DNA from: Styela clava
Lineage: Eukaryota; Chordata; Ascidiacea; Stolidobranchia; Styelidae
DNA: 64,000 bases
Assembly: GCF_964204865.1 (NCBI RefSeq)
Contig: NC_135255.1
Coordinates: 10,197,135 to 10,261,134 of the forward strand
Direction: 5' to 3'
The first letter of the stretch is position 1. Each line of letters opens with the position of its first letter. The notes under the pieces are model-generated. The model was not told the DNA's origin. It searched no databases and worked only from the letters and a program-made list of their open reading frames with translations. Below are positions 50,408-61,752 of the stretch, piece by piece. The translations under genes and the position numbers were made by a program.

Positions 50408-50430
50408 ATATATATATATATATATATATT
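50408..50430. repeat. (TA)n microsatellite
   Basis: A run of alternating A and T just beyond the 472-bp hAT-like element. Confidence 0.8.
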
Positions 50431-52047
50431 AATCCCGAATTAGACTCGAGTTTTATAGAATTATTTCTGTAAATTCTTTACTACACTAAATTCGGAAAAT
50501 TCTGTCTAACGTATGATCTGGTTCCCAAACTGTGGCTCAAATAGCCAAAAGAAATAACAATTTTAATAACCTTGTTTGGGTCAATGTTAAATAAACATTA
50601 AATGAAAAACACATGAATCTTGTTTTAGTATATATTTTTAGCTTGTATGTAATTTTTATTTCATTGTTTTATATTGTTCTTTCCTGCAATTTGCGAAATA
50701 AATGATGACGGTAGTCTATGTCCTTTATTGAAACTTTTCATAGTTGGCAACCCTAACATCGCTTCCGTATAAAAGTGAACAATTTTAGTATTGTAATATT
50801 ATTGTATTTATATGTCTAAATAATGTTTCTAATACAAAAAGCAAAAGTAGAGAACGTGTTGTATTTCATACGCTCCACGCAGTCAAAAACAAACCACAAC
50901 AAAACAAGATAAAAGATACACTCCGACTCCGTACACGTTTTCACCTATTTTACTCTCATGTTCAATTTGACTTTTAAATTAATTATAGAGCAATCTGTAA
51001 TACAAAAAACGCTGTTGGAATAAACAGAGTAAAATTTTGAATTGATTCGTAGTTAAAAGCAATCTTACTATTTCCCAAAGTACCTTGTACCCAAAGTACC
51101 TTGCAAAATATCACGGTTTATTAGGTCTGTCTATGTTTCGCCAAAGAACTCGGCGTTTCGTTAATATTCCGAATCTCGAGAATTCTACGTTGTGGTCTTC
51201 ATACAATGTCATGTGTTATCAAATCTCCTGAGGGTTCTGCGTTTTTTTCGGAGCATCGTCTGACGCTTTCAAATTGTGGACCAATGTTCACTGTCCACGT
51301 GAATGTGATATTTGACTCCAATTGGTCGTTTGTTTTCTGAACTGATTTTTAGTGATTTGTAATTTTCTTTGTTCGAGTTTGTGGCTCTGTGCTAAAACAT
51401 TGGAGTATTATACTAAGCCTTTTCTGTTTCATTCTATTCGATATTTTGTGAGCGGTACGCGAGCTCATTTTAACTAATGTTGCTGGCCCGCCAGGTTAAA
51501 AAGGCTATTAGGAACCATGCACTGAACTAAACATTTACGCAGGTCTACGACAACGTCACCCAAACTTGCAGTATACATCTACATACAGGCACATTGTTCT
51601 CATAAAAAATACCGATTTTTAAAATTACTGTACTTTTCTCATTGTGGGGTCGCGAGTATATATATGCAGTCTTCGATTTTACGAAAATTGGGGTCGCGGA
51701 AAAAAAGTTTAGCTCTACCATTCATTGTATCACAACTGGTTAATTGTATTCAAATCTGAGTATGTCATCGCACATTGGACTCAGAGCACTAGATTTGATT
51801 GTAAACGACATAATCACTTTGCTTGAGACGTATTTTCAATGTTCCGTAACTGAATACATTTCGTTATTTTATTTTCATCGGAGTGTCTCCAATGGGAATT
51901 TGTACCCAACAAAAACCTTAATCAAGTTATCAGATCAGGATAACTTTGCTTGGGATTACATTGTTATTTCAAACTGTTCAAATAAAATACAAGGCCTTTA
52001 TATACCTGGGCCCCAGATATATGCGTAATTAATACATGTGTTGTGGG

Positions 52048-52216
52048 CAGTGGTGGAATTAAATGTTTTTGTCAGCCGGTTCCATCACAAAAGTCATATT
52101 TTTCACCCGGTTCTGTTACAAAAAGTCAATGACAGTGACCAGTAATGCTAACCGGTTCGCTGATCTCATGTAATTCCGTGAGACGGTTCTATAGAACCGG
52201 CTGAATCCCACCACTG
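52048..52216. mobile_element. hAT-like MITE, 169 bp, perfect 8-bp TSD
   Basis: Ends CAGTGGTGG and CCACCACTG, with inner inverted AGCCGGTTC and GAACCGGCT. GTTGTGGG flanks both sides exactly (52040-52047 and 52217-52224). Confidence 0.9.
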
Positions 52217-52293
52217 GTTGTGGGTACACACAAATATTTTACACAACAACTTCGACAGGTTCCGCGCACGTTAGTAATAAAGATCTTCCTGTC

Positions 52294-53343
52294 CAGGGCT
52301 GCCACGTTCATCTGAATAAAAAACATCTAGATTGGAAAACAAAACATCCAAAAAAGATATCTAAATATGTTAGATATCTAAATAAGTTATTAAATTTAAT
52401 GAGAAAAAAAGAGTGTACAATTGGTTCATTATATTACATCATACTGTCATAGTATATTTCGAAGATCATTTGAAGTTGTTGCTACAGTTGCTTCAGAGGG
52501 ATTTTTATATGTTTCTGCTGTAGATATTTTTTGGATACCGAAACAGGTTCCGTATGTGACGTGCAACATTGTTTATTTGGAACTGGGTGGAATTTAATGA
52601 TAACTAGTATTGCGTTCAGTGAACCTGTCTTCCTGCTGTTTCTTAGTTGTTTTTTTTCACAGTTTATTGCACCCAATTTTTTTCATCATCAGCATTTAAA
52701 TGATGCGGTAACATTGCTGTTGCTGTGTTATTGTTCCAATTTCTGACTTTCCAAGGTTGAGGTTTTGTAGCTGACTTTATGCCCTGCCGATAATGTTTTT
52801 TTGGGATAGCTATGTTTCATGACAGCTGACAGAATGTATGTCGTATCTCGTATGTTGCTGGCAAAAAAAACGAAGACATGCTCTTTAAAACAGTCAAATT
52901 TGTAGGTAGTCTCTGTTTCAGTTGTTTAGGTGAGATACTGAAGCTAAAAAAAACTTTGGCATATACTTGATACCGTCAAGTTGCTCTCTCCAGTTTCGTG
53001 ATAAAATCCTTTGGATTTAATATCAGGCGTATGATTTAAGTTTTATCAACCTTACATCTAAAGTTAATTCTAGAAAATATTTGTTGTGAAAATTATTTAA
53101 AATCGAAGGAATCTAAAAATGCAGATTAACAAGAAATATTGGAACTCTCGAATCTTTTATAAAACAAATAACGTTACCAAACCATAACAATTACACACAA
53201 TACCCACTGGACAATATTTAAAACATTTAAAAAATAAATCTAAATTTTATAGCTAACATCTAGACTCCAAATTTTACATCTAGATTTTGAACAAAACATC
53301 TAACGTTAGATCTAGCTATAAAACAACTAAAGTGGCAGCCCTG
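52294..53343. mobile_element. hAT-like non-autonomous element, 1050 bp, perfect 8-bp TSD
   Basis: Ends CAGGGCTGCCACGTT and, reverse-complemented, CAGGGCTGCCACTTT. TTCCTGTC flanks both sides exactly (52286-52293 and 53344-53351). Subterminal regions carry repeated ACATCTAGA- and AGATATCTA-like words, as expected for transposase-binding sites. No long open frame. Its right end is about 160 bp from the first exon of gene E. Confidence 0.9.
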
Positions 53344-53499
53344 TTCCTGTCGCCGCTCGGGGAGACTGGATCTTAACGGCAGCCACTAGTGATATTATTG
53401 TGACGTCATAATAATACTGAATTAATTGTTGTTCAACAATGAAGAATTAGACAAAATTAGTATTGAGTGAAATACTATTTTATTCTGATTTCGAAACCC

Positions 53500-56400
53500 A
53501 TGGTAAGTGGCACTTTTTTCTATATATTTCATAAAAACAGCACTTTCATTTGGCTCGTTTTCTCCTCATTCATAGAAAATGGGCAAAGGAAGAAGGATTA
53601 GATTGTTCCGCCGCGAACATGGTTGGAAAAAATCGACCAGAAATCTTATCAAAATATTGAAAAATCGTTGCAATATTTTTGCACAAAAGAACAAAGCAAA
53701 GTGCTATGAGGTAATGTTATGATTATTTGTTGAAATAATTCAGCACTTGGATTCGAAAGGTTGGAATGGGAATAGAAAATCGAATCAGATCTTAAAATAT
53801 ATAGTCTAATCTCCAATGCTTTCTTTCTTAATTATTGTAAGAAATGTACGCTACCCGATATTGTCTGGATTTTTCACGTTCGTGAATGATGATTCAGGAA
53901 TTGCCAAATTGTGTTGGTCCATCCGAGTTCGAACGTATGGACCCAGATGAACAACCTATTCCATCATTAGCTAGGGAACTCGGGGTTTTGATTTAATTAA
54001 ATAGTCTGCATCTAATCAAGTCTATTAGCGCAAACTTTTCGGTGCTTCCGAAGTATTCGTACCAAGATGGCGCACAACCTGAACATTATATGTCTGCCAG
54101 GTTAGGGTTGTTCAGGTTGTGCGCCATCTTAGTAGTTGGCGCTTCGGAAGTATTCAAATCAAGATGGCGCACAACCTAAGCATTGTATGTGTACCAGGTT
54201 ATGGTTTTTCAGGTTGTGCGTCATCTTGATACGAATACTTTCGGAGCGCCAACTTTTCGGTCCTTGATGGGGCTTCGTCGCCGCATATGATTAATTCGGA
54301 TGCCTCGCCTGAATAAATCGGGTTTGAAAGAAGATTTTCGAATTCAAATTTACATTTTCGGCTCAGTGAAAAACGCAGCTGTATCGAAAATTGTGATAGA
54401 CTAATAGTTGTGATCTCCGAGGCGATGAATTAATTTACTGCTTACAAGGCAACGCAGGATTGCGGTTTCGTTTTTTTTTATCTAAAGATCATGATATAAA
54501 CCGTAATTTTCAATATCCCAAGAATGTATAGGTGTATTTTAATTATTGAGATCGGGATCTATACAGGTTCCTTCAGAAACACAGATACCGGATTCCGTAT
54601 GGAGGAGGATAGCCAAATGGATCAGACGGCATTGTAAAAAAGTTAGTTCGAGTTAATTCTTATTTATAAAATATTTCAATATATATTTATTTAAATAATT
54701 TATTTCTGCTATGGTCTCAGGAACGGATGCTCAAATCTCTTACACTTTTAGCCCCTATCAATACTTATCCACGGATATCTATACCCAATTCCACAATTCC
54801 TGCAATTGTCCCTGACTGCACATAAAATCTTAGAACGATTAAAGTCCGTAAAAAAGTCAATCTAATAAAGTTCACAACGGAAAAGTAAAAGATAACCATT
54901 CTCTTTCTAACATTTCAGCTGTGCGTCTGCACATCGGCACATCGATCTGAAAGCTCAAATGATGTTTCGGAAGAAAAAGTAATTCTTATTTGATAAAAAT
55001 TATTTTAACTTGTTCTCACGTTTTTTTATCAGCTCATTATCGTTGGTGTCTAAAGGAGTATTCTTTATCCGTGGTATTCATATCAGAGATCTCTGATATG
55101 TACCCTTGTATGCGTGTTTCAGAGATATGGAATTCTGTTGCAGTGCTTCCAGAAATAGATATATAAATATATCGACAACCAAATCCTGATATATACCAGC
55201 CACTAAACGCTAAAACCTCGCCAGTACCACGACACTGAAGAGTAAGACCCGACCCCTGCTTCTGCTTACATTAGCAATATTAGTAATATATCTGTTCTGT
55301 ATGGTTAATTAGGACGTGATTAAATGTAACCATTTCCGTCTATTCTCAGGCATGTGCTTGCTCACCGATCAACGTGGTAGTAAACAGTGCCAGTATAATC
55401 ACACTAAAAAAGGTGAATATATATTATAGTTTGTTTCCGTTACAAATTGAATTATTTTTCTTGACTAATGTAGCTTATATCAATTTTCCGCTCCCAAGTT
55501 TATAAAAAAAATCATGTGTACATTATAGCCCAAATACAGAATAATACAGTCGTGTTCAATTCCAACGTTTTAAAATTCAGTTCTATTTATACACATTTAT
55601 TATCTTTCATTTTCAAGCTCCCAGTTTGTACAACAAGTGACTTATCTGGAAGTTCCAGTGAGGCTGCACCCGTGCCGATAGTAAAGGTAACACGACAAAC
55701 TCTCTTTATATCATAAAAATTACGTTTATTCGTTGGCTTTTAAATATCATATACACGAGCAATTGATCTACATAAAAAAATCTGCATTATGTATCATTTA
55801 CCCAAAACATATTTTAATTCATCACAAGTGCTATTATTATGAATTTCATTTTAGTTTTTAGATTCGAAACCTTCGACATCAAAAGATCCATTTGAAGGAG
55901 AGGAAGATTCTGAACTATCATCCTTGTGGTATAGAATCCCCACATGCTATTCGGATGATGTAAAATTTTACGCTTTCATATTACTTCCCAAATTTTTTTG
56001 TTTGTCTTAATAATATTTTATAATTCAGGACTCAAGCCCAGAACCAACTCCTCGACCGTTCGCTAAAATAGTGGAACAGAGGCTAAGTCTCGATTATATA
56101 GAAAGAGTAAGTATTTTAATTAGGAATTAAAATTATGTTCTAATTTGGGGACTAAATAATTATACTTCTTTATTTTCAGATGGATATAGAATACGCTATT
56201 ATTCGTTCTATGGTAAGATGAGATCCATGAATGATTTGCTTTTCAGTGAATACTATTTGCAAGATGTTGTAACAGAAATATTTAACATTTTACTAATAAT
56301 TTTACAGGATACAGAGCAATGCGAGTCTCCAGATTTCATGGAGACATTGCCACGACCAGGCGACGTAATGACTGATTTATATATTGTATATATATAGTAA

Positions 56401-58506
56401 ATCCTATACAGATAAATCTAAAATTTACTTTCTTTTTTCAGAATAAACCAAAGATGAGCTTTTTTGCCGGATGGGACGGGGTATGTTCCGTCCGAAATAT
56501 ATTTTGAATGTTGAGATAATACTAAGTAGCCTAAGAATATTTAGACAATGTCTTGAAATTTTGTTTTTAAAAATACATTTTCATGCATTCTATATTATAA
56601 ACAAGTTTTATTTCAAAACCTCTAGTTGAGCCAGAAAAGATTTTGGGTCTTTATCGCTGTCCCATTTGGATATTACAGTTATAGTGTATTTTTCCAAATG
56701 CTGGATGATGAAAAGGTAATTCACCTACGTTTCTATAATATTTTTATTTTGTTTCAGCCGAATCCATTTATCCGGCTTCCAGGACAAACACCTCCGGGTT
56801 CCTGTACTCCAAGTGTATGGGAGGGGTTCACAGAGCTCAGGGTTTGTTGTTTTCTCCTGTTGCCCAAGTTTGAGTGAAACCAAATTAATTGAGCATTGAT
56901 ATTATTTCGAAAAAAATATGGGTTTTTATAATTACTCGAACTGCTATAATTCTCTTCCACTATTCATCCATGTTTACAATGTTGCATTGTTGTGCAATTT
57001 TGTACGAATGGCAGACTGTTCCACTATGCTAGTTGTTAGTAGATCTCACATATCCACCGTTGTTGGAATTATTTACGTCACATAATGATGCATGCCTTTT
57101 AAAAAGTATTTCTGATACAAAACCTTTTATATGAACAGAATTCAACTACTTTCTTTCGGCCTATTTCTCCTTCATCATCTTCATTTGGAAGTGGAGACTC
57201 TGAAGTTGAAACAAACAAAATCCATGAGGTTGACGTCTCGTTTACTATTGTTCTATATAATATATATATTAGCGCAATGTGTTTTTGTATTGTGTACCCA
57301 ACTTACAAATTACTAGAACATTGTTCAAAAGTATGTATTTTATGTAAAAAATATTGTTAGCGGCCAGTCCAAAACAGAAGCGCATACAGAATCTTATATT
57401 CATCTGTATATCACTCAGCATGCAACTGATCAATTTTGATAATATATGTTAAGCATTCTAGTAATGCTATTGCACATTTATTCGTTTCATACAATCATAA
57501 ATATTAATAAAAAAAAATGATAAGAAAATAATATATAATCCGGACATTCATCTACAGGTCGATGCGATCTCTATTGAAAGAAAGGAGGCGGGTAATGCAA
57601 ATGTGGGTCAAGGTTTTATATAATAGTTCATATAATTTGGTGAATTGGTATATATGTAATTTTTTTTATTATCGTTATATTGTCTTGTTGTAGACCGAAG
57701 TTGAACAACTAATGGATTGGTTGCTCAAGAAAGTTGAGAAAAACATTGGGGAAATCGGAGATACAGAATCGGATTTGATGGTGAATACAAATTCTACTTT
57801 GTTATATATATACATATAGTTTGAAGCTCGTTTTAAAGGATTCATTCAACAAAGGAAATTCTATTTATTAATTTACCCAAGGAAGTTTACCAAGAATTCA
57901 AAGTTATAGAAAGATTCTGAATTTCTCCATAAAATTTAATTACTTGAATCATACACAAGTCATTTTTTTTTCATTCTATATATATTCTTTCTGATTTATA
58001 CTAGGGAGCGAATCTTGTTCAAGAGGAAGATATCGCACCACGATTCGACCTAGCCATAGTTGAAGAAATAGTCAATGCAGACACGGTATGCCGAGAATTA
58101 AATTGCTGTATTTTATTAAAACCCCGGCCTATTAACCGAATGTTCTATATATATGTACCCATACAAAATATATGTTATCATTTGTTCAGTTCCAAATTTT
58201 TTTTTATTTGAGCTTGGTTGGGTAAATCAGTTGTTCATGATCGATAAAACTAAGTGGAAAACGAGATTGAAGAACACCCAGTTTTCTACAACAAAATTCT
58301 ACTTTTGCAGATTGATCCAACAATTGTGGATGAAGTTGAAGAAGAAGATATTGAAGTAAGACTAAGTTAGAATAATTGTTGGCTGTCTGTTACATCTACG
58401 AATTAAACGGGGAAGATTAATAATGTAATATGTTTTGTAATATTTTTAGATGGTGGTGGCAGAATGTATGAGTTGGATGCTTGGAGAGATTGAAAAGAGA
58501 ATATAG
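53500..58506 (+). CDS. Unrecognised micro-exon gene E, all introns phase 0 (~431 aa)
   Basis: No known family recognised. Exons: 53500-53502 (ATG directly before a donor), 53576-53710, 54567-54641, 54919-54978, 55350-55412, 55618-55686, 55855-55959, 56029-56106, 56180-56212, 56308-56364, 56442-56480, 56626-56715, 56758-56841, 57139-57228, 57558-57602, 57694-57780, 58005-58085, 58311-58355, 58450-58506. Every exon length is a multiple of three and every junction is phase 0. The N-terminus is strongly basic (MGKGRRIRLFRREHGWKK) with no signal peptide; several exons open with a Cys pattern (LCVCTS, ACACSP, LPVCTT); one exon is hydrophobic/aromatic (RFWVFIAVPFGYYSYSVFF); the C-terminal third is acidic with two similar segments, VEQLMDWLLKKVEKNI and VAECMSWMLGEIEKRI. 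Donors of 54567-54641, 55855-55959 and 57558-57602 are weak choices. A further candidate exon at 53898 and a changed frame past 58506 are listed separately. Confidence 0.72.
53898..53996 (+). other. Candidate exon of gene E with an in-frame stop
   Basis: After a good acceptor (ATTCAG) the phase-0 frame reads ELPNCVGPSEFERMD and ends in TAA at 53994. If terminal, gene E would have a 78-residue short form. If spliced at the weak donor GTTTTG (53985), 29 codons would be added in frame to the long form. Confidence 0.45.
54043..54250. mobile_element. Two palindromic MITEs in tandem (copies 4 and 5)
   Basis: Two hairpin units share AAGATGGCGCACAACCT arms, joined at about 54138 through GGCGCTTCGGAAGTATTC. 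The 10-bp word AACTTTTCGG flanks the pair (54033-54042 and 54251-54260). They lie in an intron of gene E. Confidence 0.75.
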
Positions 58507-58507
58507 G

Positions 58508-58873
58508 ATGGAACTGGATTTCCTGGGCGGAATTGCAGAATATCGAATCACGACTTCTCGTCTGGCGAAGATCCATCCTTATAGGAAATTCTGCAAGAAG
58601 AATAAAGACTGCTACAAGGGATCACGTGTCACCGTAAGCATAAGAATGTAACATAATCCACCCACGTCAGACTTTCTCAAACCTTACGTTTTACAGTTAC
58701 TTAAATACATTGTTTCTGTCTCGCACAACCTTTCATATTTCTGAGTAAAATGCACCAACATGTCAACACTAAATAATGGTAAACCTTGAATGTATTCTTT
58801 TTTCTATTTTCAGGATCCCAGATTCAAATTGAATCAGATCCACATTGAGGTGGATTACATCAAAAGAAGTTGA
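58508..58873 (+). CDS. Downstream frame of gene E: two exons, possible true C-terminus
   Basis: ATG at 58508 begins MELDFLGGIAEYRITTSRLA in the +1 frame relative to gene E and runs to a donor at 58633. The next exon, 58814-58873, continues at phase 0 (DPRFKLNQIHIEVDYIKRS and TGA). AATAAA signals follow at 59163 and 59239. Phase-0 splicing matches the rest of gene E, so this looks coding. In the +1 frame upstream of the ATG the sequence stays open for about a dozen codons. It could be joined to gene E by an alternative acceptor or a 1-bp assembly or biological frameshift, or be a separate small frame. Confidence 0.5.
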
Positions 58874-60201
58874 CTGGTGCAGTCAGCAGTCAGTATGCGC
58901 CCGGTACGGGGTACCATCTTGGCGTTGAAGACCTGAATTTTATTAGAGAACCTAAGTGTGCTTAAGCAAGGAGCCATGGCAAGAAGAGCGATACGATCAA
59001 TATAACATGCGATATGATAGCTAAATGAAGTTGAGATGGTTCGACTTCAATTATGCCGCTGTTTGGGCGGTAAATGTCAAGATCGAATGAGTTTGTGTTT
59101 GTAACTTGTATAAAATTGTCATTGGTGAAATTCGCAAGTAGACAAATTATATACTACTTTCGAATAAACATTCAGTTTAAAATAGAGGAATGTGCCAATT
59201 TTATGTATATATGTCAAATATTATAACCTTCTCACTGTAATAAATACATTCAATCTTATGCAATGCAAGAACACTTTTCCTTATCTCTTAATGATGGGTA
59301 TCGATTTGCGTATGTATTCTTTATTAATTCGTAAGATCTGTGAATTTGTATCAAATTATGTAATGATATAAATATGACATATACTCATCTAGATATATAT
59401 GATTACATCTTGTGAGACGTAAATACCTATTCATTATAATGTATTTGGTAACATTATGATAATGTTTAGTTTTACCATATGTTTTCGTTGAAATGATTAT
59501 TGTCATAAATGCCATAAATAAGATCGGCAAAAAGTAATATTTGTGTCTCGAAAGTTTGGTGTGACAACTTCTGCGATTGGTTATTGAACTAATGAGCAAT
59601 TTGGCTGTTATGAAGTTGGCCATTACACTAGTGGACAAGTCGCCAGGCACCGCTCATCTATCTTTTACTGGTGAATAAGGTTGTTTGCCAGAATATAGCG
59701 TTTGGTATCTCCCGTAATGTAAGATAATCGGGACAGTCGTGATCAGGCAACACTTCCAAAAACCAATTAGCATATTTCATTCTTACGGTCCATGTTACAG
59801 TCTCTAAAACGTTTCGCTGTGTTCAATCATTAGAATCGATATATATATAGCATTTTAATATTTCTGAAAAACTTTGGTTACAATGACTTGATGGTTAAAG
59901 TTACCATCACAGGGTAAAAGTCTCAGGTTCAAATAACATGACCATACCCTTACCTAGGATGTGATAAATTGGGTAGTCAACGTGTACCCTGGAAAGATCC
60001 CGGTCCCTTCAAACGATAGTAGCTTCTAGCAGTGACATTTATTCATAGCCTTGTTTTGATTGAAAGAAAGCCCCGTTTTGGCATAAGGAATAACTAATCA
60101 AAACATGAATATAAAAATTGAAGCATATTCTCGCGTTCTTGTTTTTCATTTGTTAAAGACACTAGGTATTTTAGACAGTGTGGCTATAATAAGTAATAAG
60201 A
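58874..60201. other. 3' end of gene E and intergenic DNA
   Basis: Contains AATAAA at 59163-59168 and 59239-59244. The remaining sequence to 60201 shows no supported exon. A stretch at 59885-59940 contains a weak B-box-like AGGTTCAAAT but no tRNA fold. Confidence 0.5.
59163..59168 (+). terminator. Polyadenylation signal downstream of gene E
   Basis: AATAAA about 290 nt after the TGA at 58873; a second lies at 59239-59244. It places exon 58814 onward in the gene E transcript. Confidence 0.55.
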
Positions 60202-61297
60202 ATGCGTTTTGTACTCTCCACGATATTCTGCACCTTAATTGCCCTTAGCTGTGCTTACGCCTTTTTGTTGATAAATTTGCCAAAGTTCGAATTAGAGGAA
60301 GGAGTAAATGACGAAGACGGCACGATGTCTTTTTCAAGGCGGCCTCCATTTATACGCGGAGCATTTACTCGGATGAATGGAAGGTGGGTGAATGTGCACA
60401 ATATTGTAACAATATCTACTTCTTCATTTCCGTAGATTTATTATAACCCTGAGTATATGTCGTATATATCACCTTTCGTTAAATAAAATCTGAAATGCTG
60501 TTGGATAAAGCTTCTAAAGTAGCAACAAAACATTTTGTAATATTCTTGTGTTATATCACTTCGAGTTTTTTTCCTGTTAATAATCAAAATTGAATTCTTT
60601 TTTTAGAAGATGTGTGGCCATGCGAGCCGATATCCATTTACTTATAAATATTACGTTTTTATTCAAAATAACTTCGAAACATAGATTAATAATCATTTAA
60701 AACGTGTAGGATAGATTCCTTGCAATCGACTAGGTAAAAAAAAAATCGTGTTGTTGACTAGGTCTTATTTTAGGTGGAGGGCTTATTTAAAAAAAAATTA
60801 AATTCAAGCTAGGTCTTATTTTCAGGGTAGGTCTTATTTTCGGGGAAACACGGTAGAAGTGAATAACCATTATTTCAATACAAATATATCCTGTGGTTGA
60901 AAGTGGAAACTAAAATAGGCTACTAAAATATTTCTCTAACTTTGTTTATAAAATGGTCTGTATTCAATAAAGATATTATTTTATTCGGACTTCTTTTTCT
61001 CATATTTTTAAGGCGAACTCACGTCGTACCGTCGGATGGCTGGAAACGCAAAAAGAGAGAAATACAACACCAGGAAGGCGAGTTTGCTATTTATTTTATT
61101 ACACATTGCACCTGTCATATCAAATATAAAATCTTGTTGAATAGTTTTGTCGAAATACTTGAAGGATTTTATGTTTTGCTTTCGATTGTATGTTTGTCTG
61201 TTATATAGAGCACTTAATTGCAAACATTAAAATAACGTTTTTTATTACTATTTTGTTTTACATATGCAGCCATAGACGAAGACATAGCACTTTTTGA
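60202..61297 (+). CDS. Small secreted precursor with dibasic sites, neuropeptide-like
   Basis: ATG at 60202 opens a clear signal peptide (MRFVLSTIFCTLIALSCAYA), then an acidic spacer (FELEEGVNDEDG), then RR and PPFIRGAFTRMN followed by G. Unspliced, the frame ends at 60435 (77 aa) with AATAAA at 60482. A donor at 60384 (AG|GTGGGT) can join exon 61013-61081, which turns the end into MNGRR, an amidation plus cleavage signal, followed by THVVPSDGW and KRKKR. A weak donor at 61082 could join 61270-61297 for a 92-residue protein. A signal peptide, acidic spacer and Gly-Arg-Arg-bounded peptide are the standard neuropeptide-precursor plan. I do not recognise the peptide. The first exon is well supported, the others less so. 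Confidence 0.55.
60482..60487 (+). terminator. Polyadenylation signal after the short form of the peptide gene
   Basis: AATAAA 47 nt beyond the stop at 60435; it would serve an unspliced 77-residue form. Confidence 0.45.
60741..60856. mobile_element. Repeat with tandem GGTCTTATTTT words
   Basis: Contains TAGGTCTTATTTT three times and GGGGAAACACGG at its right end. From memory this resembles a DNA-transposon-derived repeat widespread in animals, whose ends read CCGTGTTTCCCCGAAAATAA; the superfamily is not assigned. It lies in the putative intron of the peptide gene. Confidence 0.5.
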
Positions 61298-61428
61298 GTG
61301 AAAGAAGAAGAAAGAAGAAATCTATTTTAAAATACTTTTTGTACAATAATAAATCTTTGCAATACGAAAAAAATCTCTTAAACGTTTCACATTTATGCGT
61401 TTTCTCTACGCAAGCGCTACTGACGAGG

Positions 61429-61752
61429 ATGGTGTGGGAACCAAATCTAACTCAAGATGTAACAGATTTTAATCGCGACACCCCAAACAAGGATAATTAC
61501 TTACAAGTCAAGTTTATTTTTTCCAACCAGAAAAAAAGTCAGTTTCACACAAAATATGAGGAAGATAGAAAATCACACATTTCATCTGGGGAAGGGAAGC
61601 CGAGAGGAACCAATGCTGGTTATCGAGCAGCGAGATCTAAATACAAAAAATACGCTTCGTTGGTTCGAAACACGTGCATTCAAGCTTGCTTAAAAGTCGG
61701 TTATATGAAACTGATACTATTGTGTTTGTTGTTTAACCGCGAGCGAGCCTAA
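61429..61752 (+). CDS. Uncharacterised open frame, 107 aa, doubtful
   Basis: The frame stays open from the stop at about 61284 to 61752, and the first ATG is at 61429 (MVWEPNLTQDVTDF). The sequence is basic (RAARSKYKKYASLVRN) and ends in a Cys-containing hydrophobic segment (CIQACLKVGYMKLILLC). No signal peptide, family or convincing splice partner is visible. It is longer than most chance frames here, so it is recorded, but it may be non-coding. Confidence 0.25.
   Translation: MVWEPNLTQDVTDFNRDTPNKDNYLQVKFIFSNQKKSQFHTKYEEDRKSHISSGEGKPRGTNAGYRAARSKYKKYASLVRNTCIQACLKVGYMKLILLCLLFNRERA

Larger units (their letters stand above)
48422..53499. other. 5.1-kb divergent intergenic region filled with hAT-like elements
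   Basis: It lies between the 5' ends of the Kelch gene and gene E. No exon is supported. Besides four defined elements, stretches such as GGGGTCGCGAAGGGCAC (49028) and GGGGTCGCGAGTATATA (51645) look like further decayed hAT ends. Confidence 0.6.

Noticed and set aside
51744-52028. Plus-strand open frame of 94 codons in the hAT-rich region
   Set aside because: No ATG start, no recognisable domain, surrounded by decayed transposon ends; probably chance.
56626-56715. Reading the aromatic exon of gene E as a membrane span
   Set aside because: The hydrophobic run is short and rich in Tyr and polar residues, so a membrane segment is not supported.
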